64,000 bases of DNA from Sulfurospirillaceae bacterium (GTDB taxonomy: Bacteria > Campylobacterota > Campylobacteria > Campylobacterales > Sulfurospirillaceae): the NCBI GenBank assembly GCA_028692875.1, contig JAQUWL010000008.1, positions 1 to 64,000 on the forward strand. Direction: 5' to 3'. Positions 53,949-62,871 of the stretch are shown here, piece after piece. Position numbers and translations under genes: made by a program. The notes beneath the pieces are model-generated. The model was not told the DNA's origin, ran no database searches, and worked only from the letters and a program-made list of their open reading frames with translations. Each line of letters begins with the position of its first letter. Positions within the stretch are counted from its first letter, which is position 1.

Positions 53949-54976
53949 AAACTCTCTTCGACTCTTTTGATGCTTGTTGAAAGTTTTGATAAAACATCAT
54001 AACTGATAGTTTTAAAAAATTCTGCCAATTCTTGTGCGCAAGGAATTAGGCGGATTTTTTCATCTTCGCCTTCAACACAGAGGCTATCCATAGACAATCG
54101 CCCAATAACAGTTTTTCCATCACAAAACGCAAGCTCTCCTAGCCCATCATAACGAAAAAATCCATCGCCATAACCGATGTCATAAGTCGATACAATCTGG
54201 CTTTTTGGTGATTCATAAACACCTCCATAACCGACTTTTTCGCCCTTTTTGATATATCTACTGCTTAAGCGTTCTGCCCATAAAGTCATAACTGGTCTTA
54301 AGTCAAACAAACCCAAAAGAGGGTCTATCGCACAATAGCCAAATGTTGCTATACCGCACCTTGCATAATCCTCATCAAACATCTCACTTCTAAGCAAGGA
54401 GGATGAATTGCATGAGTGAAATTTCGGCATAGAAAGAGAGTTTTTTTCAACAAAATAGCGTACTTCGGACTTAACCTTTGCAAAAAGCTCTCTCTGCCAA
54501 TAAAATTCGCTATTTAGATCATCAGAGCTTCGATAGTGTGTAAAGACACCTTTAAGATTTAGTTTATGTTTTAAAATGTACTGCAAGCACTTTTGCACCT
54601 CATCTAGCCCAACACCATCGCGTCTCATTCCTGTATCGACATTTAGATGAATAGGCATATCTTTGGGAAGTTTTTGTAATAATTCATAAGAGTGCACAGA
54701 CATAGATATATTTTGGGCAAAAACTTGAAAACACGACTGGTCCGCAAGAATTAAAACCTCTTCAAAAAGATGATGAATCGCCAACGCCTCGCTAAGATTT
54801 TTAACCGCTACTTTTGTAATGCCAAAATCTTTTGCAAAACCTGCCATTATCTCTATACCATGACCATATGCATTGTCTTTCAAAACTGCCATTATCTTAC
54901 TTTTATCGCCCGCTTTTTGGCTTAAAATATCAAGGTTGTGGTAGTAGTTTGCTCTATTTAGTGTTATATAAGACAT
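53945..54976 (-). CDS. alr: Alanine racemase
   Basis: 343 residues. It converts L- to D-alanine for peptidoglycan. The PLP Lys is in IMAVLKDNAYGHG near 33, and NVDTGMRRDGV near 113, HSCNSSSLLRS near 185, and the catalytic Tyr region KVGYGGVYESP near 235 match the family. A little shorter than E. coli Alr (359). It begins one base inside the end of the small gene upstream. Confidence 0.95.
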   Translation of the reverse strand: MSYITLNRANYYHNLDILSQKAGDKSKIMAVLKDNAYGHGIEIMAGFAKDFGITKVAVKNLSEALAIHHLFEEVLILADQSCFQVFAQNISMSVHSYELLQKLPKDMPIHLNVDTGMRRDGVGLDEVQKCLQYILKHKLNLKGVFTHYRSSDDLNSEFYWQRELFAKVKSEVRYFVEKNSLSMPKFHSCNSSSLLRSEMFDEDYARCGIATFGYCAIDPLLGLFDLRPVMTLWAERLSSRYIKKGEKVGYGGVYESPKSQIVSTYDIGYGDGFFRYDGLGELAFCDGKTVIGRLSMDSLCVEGEDEKIRLIPCAQELAEFFKTISYDVLSKLSTSIKRVEESF

Positions 54977-55209
54977 TAGGGATTAAGCTCCATTTTTTCA
55001 ACTATAAAACCTCTTATTTTGCGAGCTTGATAATCAAGCTTATAAAAATACTCATAAACCTCTTTGGCATCTAGCAAAGGGTGTGAAGAAAAATCAAACA
55101 TCGCACCACTTGAATCTTTAGGTATATTCGCATCAAGATAAGCTAAAAAATATTCTCTACATGTAATAAGTTTTTCAAGCTCTCTCTCAATGTACTCTTT
55201 TTCTTCCAA
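54976..55209 (-). CDS. Small hypothetical protein next to alr
   Basis: 77 residues from a TTG start with a purine-rich ribosome site. Helical and charged (MEEKEYIERELEKLITCREYFLAYLDANIPKDSS in part). No domain recognised. Linked by position to the csd6-like gene (2 bases) and alr (1-base overlap, TAATG), so it may be part of a cell-wall operon. Confidence 0.7.
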   Translation of the reverse strand: MEEKEYIERELEKLITCREYFLAYLDANIPKDSSGAMFDFSSHPLLDAKEVYEYFYKLDYQARKIRGFIVEKMELNP

Positions 55210-55211
55210 TT

Positions 55212-56300
55212 TTATCTCTCCGCCAAAATCAACAATTTATCTTTTTTCAGCTCAACATAAAGCTCTTTTTCGCCATTGTACTTAAAACTATTACTCTTGT
55301 ATATCTCATAAAAAGAGATTTTAAACAACTTTCGCCCGTCAAGACTAGGATAAGGGGAGATGTTAACATCTTTAAACTTTATCTCTTTTTTCTCTTTTTT
55401 TGAAAAAATCCTCTTTTTCATCTTGGAAAAATCTGATTTTTTCATACCATCAAATCTTATAAAATTATCTGAGTAAAAAGCCAGATACTTGTTTGCATCG
55501 TGCCCTTTCCACGCATGTTGCCATTTATAAAACTCACTTAGTATGATAGCCAAACTCTCTTTTGAAGTCTTTGGAATCTCATCTTCGCCGATAATGGTCA
55601 ACGCACTTTTAGGATCGATTTCAGTATCAAGGGAGGTAATAATAGGGTTGTCCATAACTATACACCCTTTGCTAGACTCGCCCCTAGGACCTCCATCAAG
55701 TGGAGAGCCGTGAATCCATATTCCATTGCCATTTTTCCCTCTGAGTTTATCGTAGACATTTGGGTAGGATAGTGAAAATGCCAAAGGTCCATAAAATTGG
55801 TCGCTAGGCTTAAAACGTCTTGTAATCTCGTAAACACCCACGGGGGTCTTTAAGTCGCCCTCTTTTAACTTATCGCCATTTTTTCCAACTATAACATCGT
55901 GAGCCTTGACAAACTTGATACCATCTTCGCCATTTTTATAGACTTCAAGTCGCTTTTTCTCTTTTTCGCAAATCAGTAGAGTGTTGAGATTTTCATAATA
56001 TCCATACTGAACATTTTTATCTTTTAGGTATTTGCTCCAAAAATCTTTAGATTGTGCCTCTTTTGGGGTTATGTCATCAAGCGACTTAAGAACAACTCTC
56101 TCTTTTTTTTCTACTTTTAACTCTTTAGCTTTAGTCTCTTTTGCCTTGGCAATCTCTTTGGCTTGAAACTCTTTGATCAAATAATCTTCAACGGCTTTAA
56201 TACCCTTGCTTTTATAAATAGCATAAACATCTTCAGCTGTTACCACTTTATTGGCATACAAAACGACAAGCAGAAGTGACAAAACGACAAAATACCTCAT
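55212..56300 (-). CDS. csd6: Csd6/Pgp3-like L,D-carboxypeptidase (YkuD domain plus NTF2-like tail)
   Basis: 362 residues. A signal peptide of about 16 residues, a charged helical stretch, the YkuD catalytic domain with IWIHGSPLDGGPRG and SSKGCIVMDNP near 195-215 (HG and SxGC, Cys nucleophile), and an NTF2-like C-terminal domain (FYKWQHAWKGHDANKYLAFYSDNF). This order matches Helicobacter Csd6, a peptidoglycan L,D-carboxypeptidase needed for helical shape. So it probably trims tetrapeptides to tripeptides; transpeptidase activity cannot be excluded. Confidence 0.88.
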   Translation of the reverse strand: MRYFVVLSLLLVVLYANKVVTAEDVYAIYKSKGIKAVEDYLIKEFQAKEIAKAKETKAKELKVEKKERVVLKSLDDITPKEAQSKDFWSKYLKDKNVQYGYYENLNTLLICEKEKKRLEVYKNGEDGIKFVKAHDVIVGKNGDKLKEGDLKTPVGVYEITRRFKPSDQFYGPLAFSLSYPNVYDKLRGKNGNGIWIHGSPLDGGPRGESSKGCIVMDNPIITSLDTEIDPKSALTIIGEDEIPKTSKESLAIILSEFYKWQHAWKGHDANKYLAFYSDNFIRFDGMKKSDFSKMKKRIFSKKEKKEIKFKDVNISPYPSLDGRKLFKISFYEIYKSNSFKYNGEKELYVELKKDKLLILAER

Positions 56301-56436
56301 CCATTCCTCGCAATATTCTTATTTTGAGTGAGTATTGTATATAAAAATCTCTTAGAACTTGATTTTATAATGGCACTACTTTAATTTGTATTTACAATAT
56401 TTTTGTTATTATAAAAGAAACTTATTAAGAGTCTAA

Positions 56437-56799
56437 ATGTCAGCTCAACTTGTGCTATCTTTGTCAGTCGTTTTAATCTTAGCGCTCGGCGTTCCAGTTC
56501 TTTTTTTACTTAGTAGCAAACTAGGACCTCAAGAATCAACAAAAAACAGCAAAAACATTCCTTATGAAAGTGGCATCACTCACTGCGTTGGTGGTTGTGA
56601 CAATCGTTTTAGTGTCAAATTTTATCTTGTTGCAATTTTATTTGTGCTTTTTGATGTGGAGATAGTCTTTATGTTTCCGTGGGCGGTTAGGGTTAGAGAA
56701 CTGGGCTATTTTGGGCTATTTGAGATGTTTGCTTTTATCGCACTTTTGGTTTTAGGGCTTATCTATATTTATCGCTCAGGAGCACTAAAATGGCAGTAG
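56437..56799 (+). CDS. nuoA: NADH-quinone oxidoreductase subunit A
   Basis: 120 residues with three membrane segments. The family core PYESGITHCVGGCDNRFSVKFYLVAILFVLFDVEIVFMFPWA (in part) near 42-82 is clear, with DVEIVF as the usual acidic loop. It helps join the hydrophilic and membrane arms of complex I. It overlaps nuoB by 10 bases. Confidence 0.95.
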   Translation: MSAQLVLSLSVVLILALGVPVLFLLSSKLGPQESTKNSKNIPYESGITHCVGGCDNRFSVKFYLVAILFVLFDVEIVFMFPWAVRVRELGYFGLFEMFAFIALLVLGLIYIYRSGALKWQ

Positions 56800-57323
56800 G
56801 AGCAGAGGCTATTTTTGGAAATAGCGTTATAACAACAAAATTAGACAGTGCCATCTCTTGGGCAAGAGAGTCCTCCATGTGGCCTTATGTTTTTGGAACT
56901 GCTTGTTGTGCTATTGAGTTTATGAGTGTTGCTAGTAGCCAATATGACATATCTCGATTTGGTGCCGAAGTGGTAAGATTTTCACCTAGACAAGCTGATT
57001 TGATGATTGTTGCAGGAACCATATCATACAAACAAGCACCCGTGCTTAAGCGTATTTACGACCAAATGACCGAGCCAAAATGGGTCATCAGTGCTGGAGC
57101 GTGTGCGTGTAGTGGAGGCTTTTACGATAACTACACCACCGTTCAAGGGATTGACTCCATCATCCCTGTAGATGTCTACATCGCTGGTTGTCCGCCACGA
57201 CCAGAAGCGTTTTTGGACGCACTTATAAAGATTCAAGAACTTCAAGCAAAAAAAGAAAGCATCATAAAAGATAGAGTGGTTAAAAATTTCAAGGGCAAAT
57301 TAGATGACAGTAAAAAACTTTAA
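56790..57323 (+). CDS. nuoB: NADH-quinone oxidoreductase subunit B
   Basis: 177 residues. It holds cluster N2, the last cluster before quinone. Ligands are the adjacent Cys in [10 protein letters not shown] near 37, the Cys in [13 protein letters not shown] near 105, and GCPPRPEAF near 137. The gene is overlapped by nuoCD over 20 bases. Confidence 0.96.
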   Translation: MAVGAEAIFGNSVITTKLDSAISWARESSMWPYVFGTACCAIEFMSVASSQYDISRFGAEVVRFSPRQADLMIVAGTISYKQAPVLKRIYDQMTEPKWVISAGACACSGGFYDNYTTVQGIDSIIPVDVYIAGCPPRPEAFLDALIKIQELQAKKESIIKDRVVKNFKGKLDDSKKL

Positions 57324-58974
57324 AACACTCTTTGAAAACCGATACTTTATCGAGGATTCGGGTGCTTTTATTGTCGAAAAATCAAATATTTTAGATGCTC
57401 TACATGTAATAAAAAATAGAGATAATTACACTTTATTGCTTGATATGACAGCGGTTGATTATCTTAAAAAAGATAGCTCAAAAGCTAGATTTGCAGTAAT
57501 TTATATTTTGCGACACAGTGATTTTTCTCAAATACTTATGCTAAAAGTCTATCTTGATGCAACACTTACACTTCCAAGCGTTACCTCGCTTTTCAAATCA
57601 GCAAATTGGGCGGAGAGAGAGATTTGGGATCAGTATGGCATACAGTTTCAAAATCATCCAAACCTAAAGAGAATTTTAAATCACAAAGAGTTTATTGGGC
57701 ATCCTTTATGCAAAGACTATCCCATAACACAAGGGCAACTTTGTACAAAAACAGATGACTTGATGGATGAAATGACACCTCTGCTCAAATCAAAAGGTTA
57801 TGAAAATTTTGAAGATTTAATGTTTTTAAATCTAGGCCCTGCTCATCCTGCAAGCCATGGCACTATAAGAAACTTTGTTGCATTAGAGGGCGAAACTATT
57901 GTTTCGACAGTTAGCGAGATAGGTTATCTGCATAGAGGTTTTGAAAAATCTTGCGAAAATCATACCTACAATCAAATCATCCCATACACCGATAGACTAA
58001 ATTATTGCTCTGCGATTTTGAACAATATCGCTTTTGCCCATACTGTCGAGGGGATGCTAGGCGTTGAAATACCCCAAAGAGCACAGTATATCAGAGTGAT
58101 AATTGGCGAGCTTTCTAGGGCGATTGACCATCTCGTCTGCTTAGCGGCAATGCTAGTCGATATGGGTGCATTAACAAATTATTGGTACTTATACAACCCT
58201 AGAGAGAGTGTTTATACACTTCTTTCAAAACTCACAGGCGCAAGACTTACCAACTCTTATATGCGTATTGGTGGCGTAAGTAGAGATTTTTATGAGGGCT
58301 TTGAAGAGGACTTAAGATACTCTCTTAAGGATATACAAAAAGGTGTTGGTGACACTTTAAAACTCATTGCCCACAATAGAATTTTTCACGATAGAACTCA
58401 AAATGTGGGTATTATCAAAAAAGATGAAGCATTAAATAGAGGCATAACAGGGCCGAATTTAAGGGCATGCGGTATCGCTTACGATTTGCGAGTAGCCAAA
58501 CCATACTACGGATACGATACATTTGATTTTAACATTCCTATTGGTAGTACAGGAGATGTGTACGATAGGATGATGGTGCGTTTTGAGGAGATTGAGCAGA
58601 GCATCTACATCATCAAACAAGCTATGAAGCGTATTCCAAAGGGCGATATAATGCTAAACAATCACAGCATAGCCCTTCCTTCAAAACAGAGCGTTTACAC
58701 CAGCATTGAAGGGGTAATGAATCAATTTAAACTAATATATGAAGGCGTTAAAGTGCCCTCCAAAGAGTATTATGATGCCATCGAAGGAGCCAATGGAGAG
58801 TTGGGCTTTTTCATAGTAAGCGATGGTAGCGGAACACCATATAAAGTCAAAGTTCGCCCTCCTTGTTTTTACGCCATGTCAGCACTTCCTAGCATGATAG
58901 AAGGTGGTATGATTGCCGATGCTGTTTTAAGTCTAGGGAGTTTAAATATTATCGCGGGGGAGCTAGATAGATGA
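57304..58974 (+). CDS. nuoCD: Fused NADH-quinone oxidoreductase subunits C and D
   Basis: 556 residues. The NuoC part (1 to about 165) has [29 protein letters not shown] near 100-128. The NuoD part follows a short linker with [18 protein letters not shown] near 178, [15 protein letters not shown] near 205 and [12 protein letters not shown] near 423. NuoD lines the quinone site; the fusion is also known from E. coli and relatives. GADYR-type tail ends in [22 protein letters not shown] is at 57401-57408. Confidence 0.95.
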   Translation: MTVKNFKTLFENRYFIEDSGAFIVEKSNILDALHVIKNRDNYTLLLDMTAVDYLKKDSSKARFAVIYILRHSDFSQILMLKVYLDATLTLPSVTSLFKSANWAEREIWDQYGIQFQNHPNLKRILNHKEFIGHPLCKDYPITQGQLCTKTDDLMDEMTPLLKSKGYENFEDLMFLNLGPAHPASHGTIRNFVALEGETIVSTVSEIGYLHRGFEKSCENHTYNQIIPYTDRLNYCSAILNNIAFAHTVEGMLGVEIPQRAQYIRVIIGELSRAIDHLVCLAAMLVDMGALTNYWYLYNPRESVYTLLSKLTGARLTNSYMRIGGVSRDFYEGFEEDLRYSLKDIQKGVGDTLKLIAHNRIFHDRTQNVGIIKKDEALNRGITGPNLRACGIAYDLRVAKPYYGYDTFDFNIPIGSTGDVYDRMMVRFEEIEQSIYIIKQAMKRIPKGDIMLNNHSIALPSKQSVYTSIEGVMNQFKLIYEGVKVPSKEYYDAIEGANGELGFFIVSDGSGTPYKVKVRPPCFYAMSALPSMIEGGMIADAVLSLGSLNIIAGELDR

Positions 58975-59450
58975 GTGGCTTTACTTTTAGCAAAGAAAAT
59001 GAAAAATACTTTGAAAATCTTTTAAAAAGATACCCCGAAAAATCCTCGCTAACTCTTCCTTGCTTGTGGATGGCTCAGTATCAAGAGGGGTGGATTTCGC
59101 CAGAAGTTATGGAGTATCTTGCAAACAAACTGGAGACTTCGCCAATGGAGATTTACAGTGTTGCTTCATTTTATACAATGTTCAATCTCAAACCTATCGG
59201 CACTTATCATATACAAATTTGCAAAACGCTCTCATGTGCCCTAAGGGGTAGTGAGCAGATTAAACGTCATTTGGTGCAAAAGCTCGGCATAAATGTTGGA
59301 CAAAGCACCAAAGATATGCGTTTTACTCTTAGCGAAGTGGAGTGTCTAGGCTCTTGCGGAACGGCTCCTTGCGTCTGCATAAACGAGGATTATGTCCAAA
59401 ATGCAACAACACAAAAGCTAGATGAGCTTCTGGATGGGCTTTCAAAATGA
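58971..59450 (+). CDS. nuoE: NADH-quinone oxidoreductase subunit E
   Basis: 159 residues. It carries the [2Fe-2S] cluster N1a, with ligands in [12 protein letters not shown] near 81-90 and in [17 protein letters not shown] near 124-137. [22 protein letters not shown] near 29 is the usual thioredoxin-like start. Its presence means NADH-type input, unlike the complex I of C. jejuni, which lacks nuoE/nuoF. Overlaps nuoCD by 4 bases. Confidence 0.95.
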   Translation: MSGFTFSKENEKYFENLLKRYPEKSSLTLPCLWMAQYQEGWISPEVMEYLANKLETSPMEIYSVASFYTMFNLKPIGTYHIQICKTLSCALRGSEQIKRHLVQKLGINVGQSTKDMRFTLSEVECLGSCGTAPCVCINEDYVQNATTQKLDELLDGLSK

Positions 59451-60697
59451 TAGTAAAAATAGTAAGTAAAAATTTTGATATTCCTAACGCTCACTTGCTT
59501 GATGTTGCACTACAAAATGGCAGATATGGCTCTTTAAAAAGACTTTTTTCACTCTCAAGTCAAGCCGTTATAGATGAGATAGACAAAAGCAAACTAAGAG
59601 GCAAAGGTGGAGGTGGAGCACTAACCGGCGAAAAATGGAAACTTATCCCAAAAGAGTGCGACAAGCCCATCTATCTAGTTGTAAATGGCGATGAGAGCGA
59701 GCCAGGAACATTTAAAGATAGGCAGATTTTGGAATTTGACCCGCATTTGCTTATAGAAGGTATTATCTGCACCTCTTATGCCATCAAGTCACACCATGCC
59801 TATATTTACATAAGGGGCGAGTACGTTTTTTGGGCAAAAAGAGTTCAAAACGCTATTGATGAGGCGTACAAAGCAAATCTTTTAGGTGCAAACGTTGGCG
59901 GATACGGCTATGCACTTGATGTTACCTTGCATCGTGGTGCTGGTGCATATATCTGCGGAGAAAAGTCAGCCCTTTTGGAATCTTTAGAGGGAAAACGTGG
60001 ACACCCTAGACTTAAGCCTCAAGCAAAAGAGCCGGAGTGGTTTTTTGGAAATCCTACTGTTGTGAACAATGTCGAGACTATTGCAAGTGTGCCTTTTATT
60101 GTCGAAAATGGAGCCGATGCATATCTTGCTTATGGAACCGAAAAAAGCCCTGGAACAATGCTTTTTGGACTAAGTGGACATATCGAAAAACCTGGCATTT
60201 ACGAACTACCTTATGGCGTGAAAATGATAGAAGTTATAGAGCAAATCGGTGGAGGGGTTTTGGGCGGTAAAAAACTCAAGGCAGTCATTCCAGGAGGTGC
60301 CTCTTCGCATATCTTAAAGGCGGACGAGATTGAATCCATCACATTGGATTATGAGTCGTTAAAGGAAAATGGCTCGGAATTGGGAACGGGAGGGATGATT
60401 GTTCTTGATGAGAGCGTTAGCATACCAAAGGCTATGAAAAATCTTTTTGAGTTTTTCCATCACGAATCTTGCGGTCAATGCACACCTTGTCGTGAAGGCA
60501 CGGGCTGGGTTGATAAAATTTTAGGAAAGATACTAGATGGAAATGGCACAAAAAAGGATTTGGAGACGATTTTGGATGTGTGCGATATGCTTGATGGCAA
60601 AACCATCTGCGTTTTTGCACCTTCAGTTGCGTACATAGCACGAAGTTATATTAAAAAATTTAGAAGCGAATTTGACGCGCTTTGCACAAAAGGTTAA
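59447..60697 (+). CDS. nuoF: NADH-quinone oxidoreductase subunit F
   Basis: 416 residues. NADH and FMN site and cluster N3. Motifs: LRGKGGGGALTGEKWKLIP near 50-68, NGDESEPGTFKDR near 80, GAGAYICGEKSALLESLEG near 165, and cluster ligands in ESCGQCTPCREGT near 342 plus Cys in GKTICVFAPS near 385. All four cysteines are present. Last gene of the plus-strand nuo group in the window; nuoG does not follow. Confidence 0.95.
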   Translation: MIVKIVSKNFDIPNAHLLDVALQNGRYGSLKRLFSLSSQAVIDEIDKSKLRGKGGGGALTGEKWKLIPKECDKPIYLVVNGDESEPGTFKDRQILEFDPHLLIEGIICTSYAIKSHHAYIYIRGEYVFWAKRVQNAIDEAYKANLLGANVGGYGYALDVTLHRGAGAYICGEKSALLESLEGKRGHPRLKPQAKEPEWFFGNPTVVNNVETIASVPFIVENGADAYLAYGTEKSPGTMLFGLSGHIEKPGIYELPYGVKMIEVIEQIGGGVLGGKKLKAVIPGGASSHILKADEIESITLDYESLKENGSELGTGGMIVLDESVSIPKAMKNLFEFFHHESCGQCTPCREGTGWVDKILGKILDGNGTKKDLETILDVCDMLDGKTICVFAPSVAYIARSYIKKFRSEFDALCTKG

Positions 60698-60703
60698 AAA
60701 CAT

Positions 60704-61357
60704 ATGCCACTTCAAAAGCTAAATGAGATTTGTCTATTTGCCTCTTTGGGCAAAGAACAGTTAGAAAAAATCGCAAAAATTGCAACCATAAAAACCTTAA
60801 AATCAAAAAATATTTTATACTACGAGGGCGACAAGTCCGATATGCTCTACTTTTTACTTGATGGCGTTATCAAGTTATATAAATACAACCAGCACGACAA
60901 AGAGATTGTTTTAGGATATTTTTATACACAAACATTGATTGGGGAAGTATCAGCACTAAGCGGAAAACCTCATCAAGCAACTGCCGAAGCAGAAACACAG
61001 TGTAGTATACTTTGCGTTGCTCTTGAGCCTTTTAAGAAGGATTTTTTGAAAGATCCAAACATCTCTACACAACTGATTGCTCAACTTATATCCAAAGTAA
61101 GAACTTTGATGAACAACACCGTTCAAACAACATCAGCCCAAAAACTTGCTCGCTTTATCTATGAAAACAGCTCTCTTTTTGGCAAAATTAAAAAATACAA
61201 AATCGCTCAGATTATCAATATGCGACCAGAGACATTTTCAAGAAATCTTAAACAGTTGCAAAAAAAAGGCATCATCGCTTACAATAAAAACAACTTTGAG
61301 ATTTTGGACAAAGAGGCTCTTAAAGCTATGTTTGCATGTGAAATCTATCTTACCTAA
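60704..61357 (+). CDS. Crp/Fnr family regulator beside the nuo genes
   Basis: 217 residues. The cyclic-nucleotide-type barrel (KNILYYEGDKSDMLYFLLDGVIKLYK near 34-60) and C-terminal helix-turn-helix (YKIAQIINMRPETFSRNLKQLQKKGII near 165-190) are clear. No N-terminal Cys cluster. The ligand is unknown. It starts 6 bases after nuoF, so it is cotranscribed with nuoA-F and may tune respiration. It is convergent to nuoN at 17 bases. Confidence 0.9.
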   Translation: MPLQKLNEICLFASLGKEQLEKIAKIATIKTLKSKNILYYEGDKSDMLYFLLDGVIKLYKYNQHDKEIVLGYFYTQTLIGEVSALSGKPHQATAEAETQCSILCVALEPFKKDFLKDPNISTQLIAQLISKVRTLMNNTVQTTSAQKLARFIYENSSLFGKIKKYKIAQIINMRPETFSRNLKQLQKKGIIAYNKNNFEILDKEALKAMFACEIYLT

Positions 61358-61374
61358 AACAGTTTCGCAAGGCT

Positions 61375-62868
61375 CTACTGCAAAAAAAGCGACCTATGAG
61401 ATAGCTTTGCAACATCTATCAAGAAGTCTATACTAGGGAAAAATGCAATAAACGTATTGCCTATACCGCCCCACAGAACTGCTATTGCGATAAATCCTAT
61501 AAAAATAGGTGGCAGTCCTTTGAGTGGTGGCACGTTGCTCAAAATTGGGCTAGGATAAAAATACATCAATGCGATTAGTTTAAAATAGTAGTAGATAGAG
61601 ATAAATGTTGCCAAAATAGCAGATGTTGCCAAGACTGTATATCCTGCTTCTATTGCGCCACTAAAGATATAAAACTTGCCGATAAACCCAATCGTTCCAG
61701 GAAGTCCAGCAAGTGAGAGCATAAAGATACTTAGCATTGCTGACATGTAGGGTCTAACATGTGAAAAGCCCTTAAAATCCTCGTAAGTCAAACGCAACTT
61801 ATCACTCGAAGAGATATACGAGATAAGTCCAAATGCACCCATCGCAGATAGAAAATAGGCAATCAAATAGTAGATAATAGAAGATGAAGCACTCTCTCCG
61901 ATGATATCAATAGAGACAAAAGCGATAAGCAGATATCCTGTATGAACGATACTAGAAGATGCTAACATACGTTTTAGATTGTTTTGAGCCAATGCCAAAA
62001 ACGTACCGTATGCCAAAGTCAAGATGATAACGCCCATCAGCAAGCCATCCCAATAATCTTTGATATATCCCAAGTCCATCGCCACAAAACGCAACATAAA
62101 CGCAAAAACAGCCACTTTAAAAGTTGATGCCATGTAGGCACTTACTGGCAATGGCGAACCATCATACACATCTATCGTCCAATTTTGAAAAGGAAAAGCT
62201 GAAATCTTAAATAAAAAAGTGATTAGAATCAATGTTGCTCCGCCTATAGCAAGAGAGATATCTTTTCCCGTTTGGGGCAAAAGCTCTACACCAATGTTGC
62301 CCAAAAATGTTGTTTTAGTACTTGCATATATCAACGCAGTTCCAAAAAGAAACAAGACTCCAGATAGTGAGCCGAGCACCAAATAACGATAGCTTGCCTC
62401 AACTCTTCGTATATTGTCCGTTTGAAATCCTATCATCACATATAGCGACAATGAGGCTATTTCAAGAGCTATAAAAGCACTTAAAAGCTCTGCAGATTGA
62501 ACCAATAACATCATCCCAAAAGTTGAAAAAAGAAGTAGTGAAAAAAACTCCCCAGTAAATCTTCTATCTGGGCGAAAATAGTCCCAACCTATAAGTATAG
62601 TTGCGATAGCACCAACTAGCAAAATAGAGTTAAAATAGACCGAATAGGTATCTGATACAATCATCCCGAAAAATACATTTTCATAAGGATATACTTTATG
62701 CAACTCTCCAAAATAATAGACGTTTGAGATAAAAGCCAAAACCAAAAAGCCCAATGCAATTTTTGCGATACTGCTTATAGACAAGCTCTTAGTATAACTT
62801 AACAGCATAAGAACAACCGCCCCAACACCAACAAAAAGCAGAGGCAAAAGATAGCTTATATCGCCCAT
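61375..62868 (-). CDS. nuoN: NADH-quinone oxidoreductase subunit N
   Basis: 497 residues, about 14 membrane segments; antiporter-type proton channel. Motifs: ALEIASLSLYVMIGFQ near 132 with the key Glu, LFKISAFPFQNWTIDVYDGSPLPVSAYMAS near 220-250 with the key Lys and the channel stretch, and SLAGLPGTIGFIGKFYIFSGAI near 390. It lies 3 bases after nuoM on the minus strand, facing the nuoA-F group. Confidence 0.95.
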   Translation of the reverse strand: MGDISYLLPLLFVGVGAVVLMLLSYTKSLSISSIAKIALGFLVLAFISNVYYFGELHKVYPYENVFFGMIVSDTYSVYFNSILLVGAIATILIGWDYFRPDRRFTGEFFSLLLFSTFGMMLLVQSAELLSAFIALEIASLSLYVMIGFQTDNIRRVEASYRYLVLGSLSGVLFLFGTALIYASTKTTFLGNIGVELLPQTGKDISLAIGGATLILITFLFKISAFPFQNWTIDVYDGSPLPVSAYMASTFKVAVFAFMLRFVAMDLGYIKDYWDGLLMGVIILTLAYGTFLALAQNNLKRMLASSSIVHTGYLLIAFVSIDIIGESASSSIIYYLIAYFLSAMGAFGLISYISSSDKLRLTYEDFKGFSHVRPYMSAMLSIFMLSLAGLPGTIGFIGKFYIFSGAIEAGYTVLATSAILATFISIYYYFKLIALMYFYPSPILSNVPPLKGLPPIFIGFIAIAVLWGGIGNTFIAFFPSIDFLIDVAKLSHRSLFLQ

Positions 62869-62871
62869 TTA

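Larger units (their letters stand above)
4167..57408. repeat. TACATGTA highly repeated palindrome (31 scattered copies)
   Basis: Exact TACATGTA begins at 4167, 9306, 13607, 15818, 17132, 17733, 22942, 23847, 28091, 28128, 28229, 28692, 29853, 34330, 34942, 35657, 36961, 37189, 39266, 39388, 40616, 41238, 41461, 41976, 42182, 42675, 47686, 51638, 53816, 55158 and 57401. Twenty-four of 31 follow C or T and 27 are followed by A or G, so the extended form is Y-TACATGTA-R. Most are within genes, five are between genes, and one is in tmRNA. They were found by eye, so a few more may exist. Confidence 0.85.
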
